From NCBI RefSeq assembly GCF_022809355.1, contig NZ_JAKZMM010000008.1, forward strand, positions 1 through 64,000: 64,000 nucleotides of DNA, given 5' to 3'. Shown here piece by piece: positions 18,395-27,748 of this stretch. Below the pieces are notes generated by a model. It was not told the DNA's origin. It worked only from the letters and a program-made list of their open reading frames with translations, and searched no databases. The stretch is from Parabacteroides faecalis. Lineage in GTDB: Bacteria; Bacteroidota; Bacteroidia; Bacteroidales; Tannerellaceae. Position 1 is the first letter of the stretch. The number at the start of each line of letters is the position of its first letter. The translations under genes were made by a program, and so were the position numbers.

Positions 18395-19078
18395 ATGAAG
18401 TATTTCATATCAATTGCCATTTTTATGTTTATATCATCTTTTGCAGGAGTGCGGGCGCAGAACGACCCGACTCTTGCGGGGATGATTCTGATGTACACCA
18501 ACAAGGCGGAGAAAGAACTGAAGAATCAGGAGAAAGTGATGCTGCTACAATCCACCGGCCATATCTGGACCAAGGAGGAAGTGGAAGCCACTACCGACCT
18601 GCAGCGGGAGTTCAACAACTATCTGGACTCCTTCCGTTCCATCGTCAGCTATGCCGCACAGATATATGGTTTCTATCACGAGATAGGTCAGTTGGTGGAC
18701 AATATGGGTGGATTGGTGGCGCAGTTGGATGCCCATCCTGCCAACGGACTTGCCGTAGCCCTGTCAGCCAAGCGCAACAAGATATACCGCGAGCTGATTA
18801 TGAACAGCATCGAGATAGTTAATGACATACGCACGGTATGCCTGTCGGGCAACAAGATGACCGAGAAGGAGCGTGTGGAGATAGTCTTCGGCATCCGACC
18901 CAAACTGAAGAAGATGAACAAGCAGTTGAAGCGACTGACGAGGGCGGTGAAATACACCACCATGGGCGATGTTTGGATGGAGATAGACGAAGGGGCAAGA
19001 CCCACCAAAGCGAACAAAGCCGAGATAGCAGCGGCTGCCAAGAGGCGGTGGAAGCAGGTGGGCAAGAACGTAAACTGA
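18395..19078 (+). CDS. Secreted helical protein, probable conjugation component B
   Basis: A 227-residue protein with a signal peptide (MKYFISIAIF to VRAQ, about 22 residues). It shares with its neighbour the mature N-terminal helix pattern, the KLKKMNKQLKRLTRAVKY helix, the TTMGDVWMEI motif and a basic tail (KRRWKQVGKNVN). It follows component A by 17 bp. Tandem related secreted proteins suggest a structural role in the envelope. Family not recognised. Confidence 0.6.
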   Translation: MKYFISIAIFMFISSFAGVRAQNDPTLAGMILMYTNKAEKELKNQEKVMLLQSTGHIWTKEEVEATTDLQREFNNYLDSFRSIVSYAAQIYGFYHEIGQLVDNMGGLVAQLDAHPANGLAVALSAKRNKIYRELIMNSIEIVNDIRTVCLSGNKMTEKERVEIVFGIRPKLKKMNKQLKRLTRAVKYTTMGDVWMEIDEGARPTKANKAEIAAAAKRRWKQVGKNVN

Positions 19079-19171
19079 TGGAGCAGCGAGAGCAGAGCCG
19101 AACTTGTTCGAGCTATGCCGAGTCGTGACAGAAGAAGACGAAGTCAAACCGTGATTAAAAAACGATAAGAT

Positions 19172-19834
19172 ATGGGATTTTGGAGTTCATTATTGAAATA
19201 TGGTGGCAAGGCGGCACGAGGTACTGGCCATGTCATCGGAGTAACTGGAAAGACCTTAGGCAGTGCGGCACTCCACCCGCAACGCACCCTTATGGGAGCC
19301 GGCAAGGCTATGCAGACGGCCGCAGTGGGTAGTGCCGCAGGCTATGTGACATGGGAGAAGCTGACCACAGACAAGAGCGTGGCACGCATCGTAGGTGATG
19401 CTGTCATCGGCGAGAATGCCACGGAAGCGGTGGCACAAACCGCCAACGATGTGCAACGTCTGACGGGCAAGGCTGGTGAAGCCGTTGATGCGGTGAACAC
19501 TGTAGCCGGAAAGATGGACACCCAGTTCAGCGGCATCAGTGATTTCTTTAGGAATATGTTCGGAGGCGTAGGATGCGACATGATAGGCAATCTCTTTGGC
19601 AATATCGGCAAGGGCAACGTGTCGGGTATGAGCATCGTCGGACTGGTGGCTGCCGCCTTCATGGTATTCGGACGCTTTGGTTGGATGAGCAAGATTGCGG
19701 GTGCCCTGCTTGGAGCGATGATCATCGGGAACAATTCTAAGGTGGCGCAAACTCTGCCTAACAGAGGCGGTACGTCTTCACATGGGCAGAACATGAAAGA
19801 AGCAGAGACCCAAAGCAGAGGGATGAAACGATAA
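19172..19834 (+). CDS. Gly/Ala-rich membrane-associated hypothetical protein
   Basis: This 220-residue protein begins with a Gly-rich amphipathic part and contains helices such as AVDAVNTVAGKM. A probable membrane segment lies at about residues 155-190 (MSIVGLVAAAFMVFGRFGW, IAGALLGAMIIG), with a polar tail. The product at 20986 also has a Gly/Ala-rich helical segment with LLPLASIVAGMFVKNPILK, so the two may share architecture. Function unknown; position suggests the transfer machinery. Confidence 0.55.
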   Translation: MGFWSSLLKYGGKAARGTGHVIGVTGKTLGSAALHPQRTLMGAGKAMQTAAVGSAAGYVTWEKLTTDKSVARIVGDAVIGENATEAVAQTANDVQRLTGKAGEAVDAVNTVAGKMDTQFSGISDFFRNMFGGVGCDMIGNLFGNIGKGNVSGMSIVGLVAAAFMVFGRFGWMSKIAGALLGAMIIGNNSKVAQTLPNRGGTSSHGQNMKEAETQSRGMKR

Positions 19835-19849
19835 CCAATATACAGTGAT

Positions 19850-20671
19850 ATGAGATATACAGAAGAAATGATACTGCGCTCATCGAGCGGCTACTGTATG
19901 CCGTTTGAGGAGCCTATAAAGCAGGACGTGCAGATGTCCTTGGGTTACGGAGAGCAGAAAAATCCCGTGACGGGAGAAACATTCTTCCATCACGGCATAG
20001 ACTTCTCAGTGAACCATTACCTGCTGTCGGCGGTGGCAACGGGAACCGTCTCTGCCATTGGGTCGGACGCGGAGCATGGCATCTACCAGACCATCCGCTA
20101 CGGCAAATACGAAGTGACTTACAGGCATCTCTCCAATGTCTTCGCCAACTTCTCCCAAAGCGTCAAGGCCGGTCAGACCATCGCCATCAGTGGCGACCTG
20201 CTGCACATGGAGGTGAGGTTTGACGGAGAGGAAATCAATCCGTTGGAGTTCCTCACCATGCTCTACGGCAATATCAAGGCATTGGAGCACAATTCCCAAA
20301 TGGGCATCAATGAACTGGACATGAACATCCCTTCACCCTACGACACCGACCGTCAGGAGATAGAGGCATTGATGCTCCGCTTCCTTCCCTCCTACTTCGA
20401 GGACCTTCAACAAGGAGCATACTCTCTGCCCGAACATACGGAGCAGTCGTTGAGAAACATCTTCTCGTTGGGAGCGAGCAAGCATTATTTCTACGAGACC
20501 ATGCCGAGCATGGCTAATCCCTTGGGCATCGGCAACCGCTGTATGCCTTTGGCGACTAAGGTGCAGAACCTGCTCATTGCCGACTTTCTCAACTATCTTG
20601 CCATGCGACATCAGGTATATCTCTCCACGATGGACGAGGTGTTAAAAAAAAACTCCAAGAGCAAGCCCTGA
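19850..20671 (+). CDS. M23-like peptidase, ends at a slippery A-tract
   Basis: This 273-residue protein has an M23 domain at about residues 28-135. The zinc-ligand positions are His47 and Asp51 (HHGID) and His119 (LLHMEV); His93 (YRHLS) fits one catalytic His. The first His of the usual H-x-H pair is Leu117, so activity may be weak or lost. The last codons read through nine A (20644-20652), and translation stops 19 bases after the tract. The -1 frame stays open for another 108 codons. No signal peptide is evident. Confidence 0.75.
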   Translation: MRYTEEMILRSSSGYCMPFEEPIKQDVQMSLGYGEQKNPVTGETFFHHGIDFSVNHYLLSAVATGTVSAIGSDAEHGIYQTIRYGKYEVTYRHLSNVFANFSQSVKAGQTIAISGDLLHMEVRFDGEEINPLEFLTMLYGNIKALEHNSQMGINELDMNIPSPYDTDRQEIEALMLRFLPSYFEDLQQGAYSLPEHTEQSLRNIFSLGASKHYFYETMPSMANPLGIGNRCMPLATKVQNLLIADFLNYLAMRHQVYLSTMDEVLKKNSKSKP

Positions 20672-20976
20672 CGCATGACGGCATCATCGACCCTCTTGCC
20701 GACTTGGACGTGGATATCCAGAGCTTCGACATTCCGAGGATAGTGAGCGTCTATCCCGACCGGGCTGGCGTGAGATGGTGGACAAAGGCATGGTTCAATG
20801 GTAAGGAAGAGGGGGAACCCTCCGTGGAGATTGAGGAACGTATGGCCGTGCAGTTCATCCACTGCCAAGTGGACAAGGACGCATGGTTGGAGGAACACTA
20901 TCCTAAGCAGATGGAGATATATCACAATGCCATCGAGCAGACAAAGGAACAGATATTACAGCAGTATAATATATAA
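20650..20976 (+). pseudogene. C-terminal extension of the M23-like protein in the -1 frame
   Basis: From AAA at 20650 the -1 frame runs 108 codons to 20976, ending 9 bp before the next gene. The product includes DLDVDIQSFDIPRIVSVYPD and a charged C-terminal helix. It has no good start of its own (only a TTG at 20704) but the coding quality is high, so it looks like the natural end of the preceding protein. It would be reached by -1 slippage at A-AAA-AAC (20647-20653). Otherwise the gene was broken by loss of one A. Confidence 0.6.
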
Positions 20977-20985
20977 ACAAGGTAT

Positions 20986-22785
20986 ATGGCAGTTAAGAAC
21001 AGTCAGCGATTCGCAGAGATAGAGCGTCTGATGGGCGACTACTTCGGGTGTCACCTTGCCCCCGTGATGGGCAGGGTGCAACGGGACTTGTCCAACAGAC
21101 AGGCAGACGAGATGCGAGCCTACTCCAACAGTACGGCTGGCATCCTACGCTCATTGGCCACTGCCAATATGCCTGGTGATGACCCATACGCCACGCTGAA
21201 GATTACAGGCAAGTGGAACAGCAAGACCACCGAAGACTATCTGGCGATGTGCAAGGAGGCTATTGTCGGCAACAAGGATATGCAGCGTGACCTTGCCGTG
21301 ATGGCTGAGGAATGGCGCAAGGCGGTGGTGACGGAGATAGGACGAGAGCGGTACGATGCACTCTCTAAACAACTCGGTTGTGATTTGGCATACGCCTATA
21401 TCGATCACCGCATGGAGCAGCTGATGATAGAAAAAATGGTGAAAGACCGTATGCCAACATCTTCTGCCGACTATATCATCCGCAAGGCGGCACAAAGCAG
21501 TCTGTTCGGTCTGCCCTACGAACTGAACAAGTCACCCCTTGCCGCAGAGATAGAAGCCAAAGGAGAGGCAGCCTATAAGCCCTCTCGAACAGAGAAGGCA
21601 GCGGGATGGGCAGCCGGAGCGGGTGCCGATGTCGTGGCCATGGGAGGGATTGGCTCATGGGCAACCTTCGCCAAGTTTGTCGGTATCGATATGGTGATGA
21701 ATGTCGGCATGGAGCACCTAAGCAAGAAAGGTAGCAGCCAAGAGGTCTGTGTCGAGGAGTGTATCAGCAAGGGAGTTTTCGGTACGGGCACCAACGTCTT
21801 CGCCTCATTCCGCAAACAGGCAAAAGTCATCAAGAACCACGAGAACAGCTATATCAAGGCTACCAACAGCCATTTCAAGAACAAGATTCCCACGAGCAAT
21901 ATCACTTTTATGGATTGGACGAAACAAACCGAGCAGACCTCTTTTCCTTGGAACAAAGGTACGTTCCTTGACCCTCAGAGAAACGAAGCAACCAAACGTA
22001 CAGGCAAGTACAAGGATGTGCCCTTGATAGTTGCGCCTGGACAGGAAGACGAGTATCTGGAGGTTAAGGCGAGACTGGATGCAGAGGCTGAGAAGGAGAA
22101 GAAGGCAGAACCGAAAGAAACTCCTGATTCATCGACTGAAGAGGCAACACCATCTGTAGTCCAGCAGGAGGAAACAGCCTTACAAACAAACGAAAATGGA
22201 TGGGACGGGCTGTTGCAGAGTTTTGGACTGAACGGCTTTTCAGACATCGGCAAGAACCTTGGTTATGTGTTGGCGATGCTGCCCGATGTACTGGTGGGAC
22301 TGTTCACTGGCAAGACAAAATCGCTGAATATGGACAATAGCCTCCTTCCTTTGGCCTCTATCGTGGCTGGAATGTTCGTGAAGAATCCTATACTGAAGAT
22401 GCTGTTGATGGGTATGGGAGGTGCCAATCTGCTCAACAAAGCGGGACATGAGGTGCTGGGCAGGAAACAGCAGGAAGGCATTGCACCTACAGTTAGTCCT
22501 GCTGCATCTCGCATTCAGTACCGCCAATATCCTGATGAACCACTCAATCCTCGTATCAGCAACCCGATGCTGCAAGGGCGGTGTCTCGTTGCCAACATTG
22601 ACCATGTGCCTTGTACCATTCAACTGCCTGACAGTGTGATTGGGGCGCATCAGTCGGGGGCATTGCCGCTGAATACATTGGCTAACGCCATACTTGCCAA
22701 GAACGACCAGATGCGACAGATGGCAGCAATGCAGTACGAAGAGCAGGCACGGGAGAGCGTGGTGCGACCGAGGGGAATACAGTGA
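20986..22785 (+). CDS. Large conjugative-element hypothetical protein with membrane segments
   Basis: A 599-residue protein not assigned to a family. Residues about 1-200 are helical and charged. A Gly/Ala-rich segment (TEKAAGWAAGAGADVVAMGG, about 206-225) is followed by likely membrane or amphipathic helices. A low-complexity Glu/Lys/Thr linker lies at about 350-400, then a second hydrophobic region (LGYVLAMLPDVLVGLFTG and LLPLASIVAGMFVKNPILK). It may be a membrane component of transfer. It begins 9 bp after the M23 extension and is followed by a hairpin. Confidence 0.5.
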   Translation: MAVKNSQRFAEIERLMGDYFGCHLAPVMGRVQRDLSNRQADEMRAYSNSTAGILRSLATANMPGDDPYATLKITGKWNSKTTEDYLAMCKEAIVGNKDMQRDLAVMAEEWRKAVVTEIGRERYDALSKQLGCDLAYAYIDHRMEQLMIEKMVKDRMPTSSADYIIRKAAQSSLFGLPYELNKSPLAAEIEAKGEAAYKPSRTEKAAGWAAGAGADVVAMGGIGSWATFAKFVGIDMVMNVGMEHLSKKGSSQEVCVEECISKGVFGTGTNVFASFRKQAKVIKNHENSYIKATNSHFKNKIPTSNITFMDWTKQTEQTSFPWNKGTFLDPQRNEATKRTGKYKDVPLIVAPGQEDEYLEVKARLDAEAEKEKKAEPKETPDSSTEEATPSVVQQEETALQTNENGWDGLLQSFGLNGFSDIGKNLGYVLAMLPDVLVGLFTGKTKSLNMDNSLLPLASIVAGMFVKNPILKMLLMGMGGANLLNKAGHEVLGRKQQEGIAPTVSPAASRIQYRQYPDEPLNPRISNPMLQGRCLVANIDHVPCTIQLPDSVIGAHQSGALPLNTLANAILAKNDQMRQMAAMQYEEQARESVVRPRGIQ

Positions 22786-22787
22786 AG

Positions 22788-22808
22788 CCCGACAACAAAA
22801 TTGTCGGG
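22788..22808 (+). terminator. Hairpin between operon genes
   Basis: Perfect 8-bp stem CCCGACAA/TTGTCGGG with loop CAAAA, directly after the 599-residue gene. There is no T-tract, so it may be an attenuator or RNA-stability hairpin rather than a full terminator. Confidence 0.4.
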
Positions 22809-22867
22809 AACGGTGGCTTGGTAAGCCAATTATAGAATGTGATTGAGATAAACAAAAAGATAAAAGC

Positions 22868-25324
22868 ATGAAAGAGAAATCAGAATTTGAGAAGCGGACG
22901 GCGGAGAAGCAGGTGTCGCTGCTCACTGAGGCACTGACGAGTGCGGTGGATGCCAAGGGACATTGGTTGAATGCAAGCGGCAAACTCTATCCGAAGCTCT
23001 ATCCCAAGGGCTTTTCGGTCAGTCCGTTCAATGCCCTTGTCCTTGCCCTTGACTCCGATGCCAAGGGTTGCAAGAGCAATCTGTTTACGCAGTTCTCCGA
23101 AGCGAAGGCACGGGGTGAGAGCGTGAGGGAGCATGAGAAAGGTGTGCCGTTCCTGTATTACAATTGGAATAAGTACGTCAACCGCAACAATCCCGACGAT
23201 GTCATCACCAAGGAGGCATACGCAGAACTGTCGGAACAGGACAAACAGCAGTACAAGGGAGTGAAAAACCGTGAGATCCGTGTGCTGTTCAATATCGACC
23301 AGACGCTACTGCCTATGGCTAACGAAACAGCCTACACTACGGCATTGAAGAAGGATGGCACGGTGGAGGATAGAGGTTATGGCGACAAGGAGGACAAGCA
23401 GCTGCATGGGTGCGTCAACGGATTCCTTCAGAAGATGAAGGACAACCTCGTGAATGTACGTCAGGACGGCACGGGTGTGGCGCACTACGACACCGAGAAG
23501 GATGTCATCTACCTGCCACGGCAGCGTGACTTCGAGCACTACAATGACTATGTACAGGAGATGATGCGTCAGTTGGTGTCTGCCACCGGTCATCAGCAGC
23601 GGTTGGCACGTGAGGGCATGGTCATGAAGAACGGCAAAGCCCCGTCGGAGGATGCCGTGAAGAAGGAACGACTCATCACTGAGATAGCTTCGGGCGTGAA
23701 GATGCTCGAACTGGGACTGCCTGCCCGTCTGTCAAAGGACAGCCTTAGCATGGTGGACTATTGGACGAGGGAACTGAAGGAAGACCCTTGTCTGATTGAT
23801 GCCATCGAGAGTGAGGTGAACGGTGCGCTGAAGGTGTTGAAGAAAGCCGAACTGGGTGAAAAGGTGGAGTATGCCACCGACCAGCATCAGCGAGAGACGG
23901 CGCAGATACAGGTGCAGTTGCCCAACCACTACTTCGTAGCAGACGAAATCAAGCAGCATCCCAACGAGGAGCAGCGTACTGTGGTCATCGTGCGTGATGA
24001 TGCCAGCAAGACCGCCGATGTGGTGCTGCCACAGGGTGCATCGTTGGAGGTGAACAACGAGATCAAGGGCATGAACAAGCAACGCTTCACCAATGCCTTG
24101 CAGAAAGAGGGTTATGACAACGTGCGTTTCTACAATCCCGACGGAGCCTTGGGCTTCCGTCCCGACGACAGTTATTTCGCCGACAAGAAAATCACGGTAT
24201 CAAGACTGCGCAACTGGTCTATCGAAGACCTATCCTCGTTGGATGCTTCTGAGGCCGTAACCCACAGCCGTGACATCGGTTTCGACAATGTGCAGTTGGT
24301 AAAGGATGACAAGGAGCGGTGGGCATTGTACATCAAGCCCGAAGGTAAGGAGGGCTTTGCCGTCTATCCCGACAAAGGAGACCTCAATCATTTCTTCACC
24401 ACCTTGAAGCAGTCGATGGACAACATCGAGCGTGTGCGTGAGGAACTGGCACAGAAGTATTATGCTATGGCAGAGGCGAAACCCGACCTGAAGGTGGACA
24501 TCTTCGGAGGTAATGAGCAGGAGGTTGATTTGAACCGCATCCAGCGTGTGGCAGTATTCCGTGCCAAATCGGGCGAATGCCTGTGTGCAGCCACTATTGA
24601 CGGCAAGAAGTTGCAGCCGAGAAGTGTCAGTCCGTCACAATGGCAACGATTGTGGGTGGCTCCTGACAGGGATTCCTACAAGCAGAACCTTGCCGCCTCG
24701 CTGTTTGCTGATGTATTGCAGAAAGACAACAATGTCGAGCAAAGTACACAAGAGAAGCAGGAAGAAGCGACGGAGGTGAAGCAAGCGGAGACGGCAATTG
24801 TCGATAAGCATGATGAACAGAAGGAAGTGGTACTTAAGGAAGATAAAAGCTCTGAACAAAGGGAAGAGAAGAAACAAGAGGAAAAGAAAGAAGAAAAGAA
24901 GGATGAAAAGGCTGTCAAGGCTGCTGTCTCTCCCCTTGTCCAACAATATCTTGACTTGAAGAAGAAGCATCCTGATGCCATTCTTTTGTTTCGCTGCGGT
25001 GACTTCTATGAGACCTACAAGGATGATGCGGTGAAGGCATCCAAAATATTGGGTATTACGCTGACAAAGAGCAATGGGCGCAAGGATGATGAAGGCAAGC
25101 CGTTGGCAATGGCAGGATTCCCATATCATGCCCTCGACACCTATCTGCCGAAGCTCATTCGTGCTGGTGAACGGGTGGCCATCTGTGACCAGTTGGAAAT
25201 GCCGAAGCAGACAACATCATCGAAGCGTGGAATTACGGAGATGGTGTCACCTGGAAAAGAGACAGGAAAGCAGATGGCACAGGAAAGTCAAGAAACAGAA
25301 CAACACACCAGTCTAAGGAGATAG
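22868..25324 (+). CDS. ArdC-like protein with lost zinc motif, fused to a MutS domain I
   Basis: An 818-residue fusion. Residues about 25-110 resemble the ArdC N-terminal ssDNA-binding fold ([37 protein letters not shown]). At about 210-245 it follows the zincin pattern ([16 protein letters not shown], then [12 protein letters not shown]). The catalytic HExxH is gone: the residues there read RQLVS. A long DUF3945-like middle and a Glu/Lys-rich linker (about 625-685) follow. Residues about 690-800 are a MutS mismatch-recognition domain with the Phe-x-Glu motif in [16 protein letters not shown]. No MutS ATPase is present. It may bind transferred or mismatched DNA; this is inference. Confidence 0.8.
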   Translation: MKEKSEFEKRTAEKQVSLLTEALTSAVDAKGHWLNASGKLYPKLYPKGFSVSPFNALVLALDSDAKGCKSNLFTQFSEAKARGESVREHEKGVPFLYYNWNKYVNRNNPDDVITKEAYAELSEQDKQQYKGVKNREIRVLFNIDQTLLPMANETAYTTALKKDGTVEDRGYGDKEDKQLHGCVNGFLQKMKDNLVNVRQDGTGVAHYDTEKDVIYLPRQRDFEHYNDYVQEMMRQLVSATGHQQRLAREGMVMKNGKAPSEDAVKKERLITEIASGVKMLELGLPARLSKDSLSMVDYWTRELKEDPCLIDAIESEVNGALKVLKKAELGEKVEYATDQHQRETAQIQVQLPNHYFVADEIKQHPNEEQRTVVIVRDDASKTADVVLPQGASLEVNNEIKGMNKQRFTNALQKEGYDNVRFYNPDGALGFRPDDSYFADKKITVSRLRNWSIEDLSSLDASEAVTHSRDIGFDNVQLVKDDKERWALYIKPEGKEGFAVYPDKGDLNHFFTTLKQSMDNIERVREELAQKYYAMAEAKPDLKVDIFGGNEQEVDLNRIQRVAVFRAKSGECLCAATIDGKKLQPRSVSPSQWQRLWVAPDRDSYKQNLAASLFADVLQKDNNVEQSTQEKQEEATEVKQAETAIVDKHDEQKEVVLKEDKSSEQREEKKQEEKKEEKKDEKAVKAAVSPLVQQYLDLKKKHPDAILLFRCGDFYETYKDDAVKASKILGITLTKSNGRKDDEGKPLAMAGFPYHALDTYLPKLIRAGERVAICDQLEMPKQTTSSKRGITEMVSPGKETGKQMAQESQETEQHTSLRR

Positions 25325-25328
25325 GCTT

Positions 25329-26885
25329 ATGGGAAAGAACGCAGCGTATGCCGCACAATATGCGGAGGAAGCCAAAGAACAGATGCGGATGTATGGGATT
25401 CCTGCCTCCGTCATCTTGGCGCAAGCCATACTGGAGAGCAGCAACGGACAGAGCCAACTGTCGCGCGAATGCAACAACCACTTTGGCATCAAGGCTACGG
25501 CATCGTGGTTGAAGAATGGCGGAGAGTATGGAGTCTATACGGATGATAGGCCCAACGAGAAATTCTGTAAGTACAAAAGCGTGGGTGACAGTTATGAGCA
25601 TCACTCGCAGTTCCTGAAGCAGAACAAGCGTTATGCGCAGTGCTTCACGCTGTCGCCTGACGACTACAAGGGATGGACGAAGGGCATTGAGCGTGCCGGC
25701 TATGCCACGGGCGGCGGTTATGCTGCAAGTCTGCAGCGCATCATTGAAGCCAACGGACTGGACAAGTATGACAGTGAGGTGATGGCTGAGATGCGGGCAG
25801 AAGGTCGGTCGTTCGGGGTGGAGAATAATCCTCGTAGAGAAATGCCTGCTGCCCATGTACCGCAGTCTGCCGGGTATTCCTTTCCTGTGGAGCGAGAGGA
25901 GTTTCTCTTCATCACCTCGCCTTTCGGCAATCGCCAGGATCCGATGGATGCCACCAAGCAGCAGATGCACAAGGGCATTGACATCAAGACGAACCATGAG
26001 GCGGTGTTGGCCACGGAGAACGGCGGCAAGGTGGTGGCGGTGAACCATAATGCGAACACGGCAGGAGGGAAATCCGTCACCGTGGAATACAGCCGTGAGG
26101 ATGGCAGCAAGGTGCAATGCTCCTACCTGCATCTGTCTGACATAGCAGTAAAGGTAGGTGACGTGGTTAATGCCAGTCAGAAGTTGGGGGTGTCGGGAAA
26201 TACCGGCACCAGAACCACTGGCGAGCATCTGCATTTCGGAGTGAAGAGTGTATCGGCTGACGGCTCAAAAAGGGATATGGATCCAGCCGCTTATCTGGCA
26301 GAAATCGGACAGAAAGGCAACATCAAGCTACAGGCCCTGCATAACGGCAATGACCTGTTGGCAAAATACAAGAGCAATGCGCCACAGGAGCAGAAGGTTT
26401 CGTCGGAGGACTGGATGAAGAAAATCCTTTCCTCGGAGGACAGCGGCGTGGGCATTTCGGGAACGAATGACCCTATACTCGACATGGCGATGACCACCTT
26501 CATGTCGCTGATGATGTTGGCAGCGCAGATTGACAGCAATGATGAGGAACGACAAAAAGGACTTATCTCTGCCATGGCAGCCAACCGGCTCGTAGATTTG
26601 ACCTCGCTTGTTCCAGGCATGAGGCAATGCACCATTACTGTGGGTGAGAACGGCAAGACTGTGCTTCATGCAGAGAGCGGTACGGTGAAGATTGACCGTG
26701 AACTGACCTCCTCGGAGATGAACCGCCTGTCGCTCATTTTGGGCAATGCCAATCTGTCGGAAGAAAGCAAACGGACGAAGATTGCGGGAATGGTGACAGG
26801 CATCGTGGCGACACAGCAGGCTTCGCAGAACTTCGAGCAAGGGATGGAGGCTGAGAGTCAACAACAAAATCTGCAAAGGAAATGA
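25329..26885 (+). CDS. Bifunctional peptidoglycan hydrolase: glucosaminidase plus M23 peptidase
   Basis: This 518-residue protein combines two wall-cutting domains. Residues about 10-145 match the FlgJ/LytG glucosaminidase family, with the catalytic Glu in SVILAQAILESSNGQSQLS. Residues about 195-310 form an M23 domain with all ligands: HKGIDIK and GEHLHFGV, plus YLHLS for the catalytic His. The C-terminal 190 residues are unassigned. It has no signal peptide, as often with hydrolases exported by their own transfer system. It probably makes the opening for the conjugation channel. Its stop overlaps the next gene by 4 bp. Confidence 0.88.
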   Translation: MGKNAAYAAQYAEEAKEQMRMYGIPASVILAQAILESSNGQSQLSRECNNHFGIKATASWLKNGGEYGVYTDDRPNEKFCKYKSVGDSYEHHSQFLKQNKRYAQCFTLSPDDYKGWTKGIERAGYATGGGYAASLQRIIEANGLDKYDSEVMAEMRAEGRSFGVENNPRREMPAAHVPQSAGYSFPVEREEFLFITSPFGNRQDPMDATKQQMHKGIDIKTNHEAVLATENGGKVVAVNHNANTAGGKSVTVEYSREDGSKVQCSYLHLSDIAVKVGDVVNASQKLGVSGNTGTRTTGEHLHFGVKSVSADGSKRDMDPAAYLAEIGQKGNIKLQALHNGNDLLAKYKSNAPQEQKVSSEDWMKKILSSEDSGVGISGTNDPILDMAMTTFMSLMMLAAQIDSNDEERQKGLISAMAANRLVDLTSLVPGMRQCTITVGENGKTVLHAESGTVKIDRELTSSEMNRLSLILGNANLSEESKRTKIAGMVTGIVATQQASQNFEQGMEAESQQQNLQRK

Positions 26886-27064
26886 AAAGGATAGCAAGTC
26901 ATCTGTGTACATTGCTGGTGGGTATGGTAGCTGTGGCAGGACACTTCATGCTTACCCAATGGCTTTTCGGTCAGACCGTGGCCATCATCTATCTCGGCTT
27001 CCAACTTATCATAGCAGCGTGGATAGTCTATGAACTGATACGTGCGCTAGTATATGATGATTGA
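26882..27064 (+). CDS. Small two-helix membrane protein (paralogue of the one at 7506)
   Basis: A 60-residue protein with two membrane helices (about residues 8-27 and 31-54) and the ending AAWIVYELIRALVYDD. It is coupled to the hydrolase by an ATGA overlap, exactly as its relative at 7506 is coupled to the glmS remnant. A small helper such as a holin-like or export partner of the hydrolase is conceivable but unsupported. Confidence 0.6.
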   Translation: MKRIASHLCTLLVGMVAVAGHFMLTQWLFGQTVAIIYLGFQLIIAAWIVYELIRALVYDD

Positions 27065-27136
27065 AAAGAGATTATTGTCATTGCTAAGACATTTCACTTG
27101 GACGATGGATATGTATAATTCAAATAGTATCGAGCA

Positions 27137-27742
27137 ATGATCAAATGTAATGTAACAGTGTGCGGAACGGTCAGCAAGGCTGCGACCTGCCGCACGAACA
27201 AGGAGGGCAAGGCATTCGTGAGCTTTGCCATGAACGTAGTCATTCCAGCGAAGAGCGGGATTAACAAGACCATCGAGGTGTCGGTCATCAAAGATGGGAC
27301 ACTGACGGAGGTGGGCAGCTGCAACATCGGCGAACGCATTGAGGTAGCCGGTGTATTGGTACCAAGAAAATGGGGCGATGTCCTTTATTTCAACCTGTCG
27401 GCAAGCAGCATCAGCCACCAGCCTGACGAGGCAGAGGACTGCATCAAGGGCGTGATGGAGTTCCGCGGCAAGGTGGGCAAGAGCATTGAGGACAAGACGG
27501 ACAAGAATGGTGTGCCGTACTGCCAGTTCTCCGCTTTCAGCGCAGAGAAAGTACAGGACGGATTTGAATACATCTGGGTAAGTTTCTTCCTATTCGATGG
27601 CAAATGCGAGGCATGGCTGCAACCAGGCGTGAAAGCGAACATCAAAGGGGCATTGTCTGTCAGTGTCTTCAATGACAAACTGGACTTCTCCTGCCGAGTG
27701 TCTGAAATGAGCGAATATGTTCCGCAGCCCTATAATGGTTAA
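27137..27742 (+). CDS. OB-fold single-stranded DNA-binding-like protein
   Basis: A 201-residue protein built from two similar OB-like halves: residues about 1-95 (NVTVCGTVSKAATCRTNKEG, AFVSFAMNVVIP) and about 100-195 (MEFRGKVGKSIEDKTDKNG, YCQFSAFSAEKV). Each half starts with a strand-turn-strand and a K-x-G-x-x-(F/Y)-x-x-F segment as in SSB. The acidic SSB tail is absent. It lies directly before an ArdC-type antirestriction gene, consistent with protecting incoming single-stranded DNA. Confidence 0.6.
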   Translation: MIKCNVTVCGTVSKAATCRTNKEGKAFVSFAMNVVIPAKSGINKTIEVSVIKDGTLTEVGSCNIGERIEVAGVLVPRKWGDVLYFNLSASSISHQPDEAEDCIKGVMEFRGKVGKSIEDKTDKNGVPYCQFSAFSAEKVQDGFEYIWVSFFLFDGKCEAWLQPGVKANIKGALSVSVFNDKLDFSCRVSEMSEYVPQPYNG

Positions 27743-27748
27743 TTGACT

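Noticed and set aside
25233-26234. Leftward frame of 333 codons opposite the peptidoglycan hydrolase
   Set aside because: The plus strand shows intact glucosaminidase and M23 motifs; the leftward translation does not resemble a protein.
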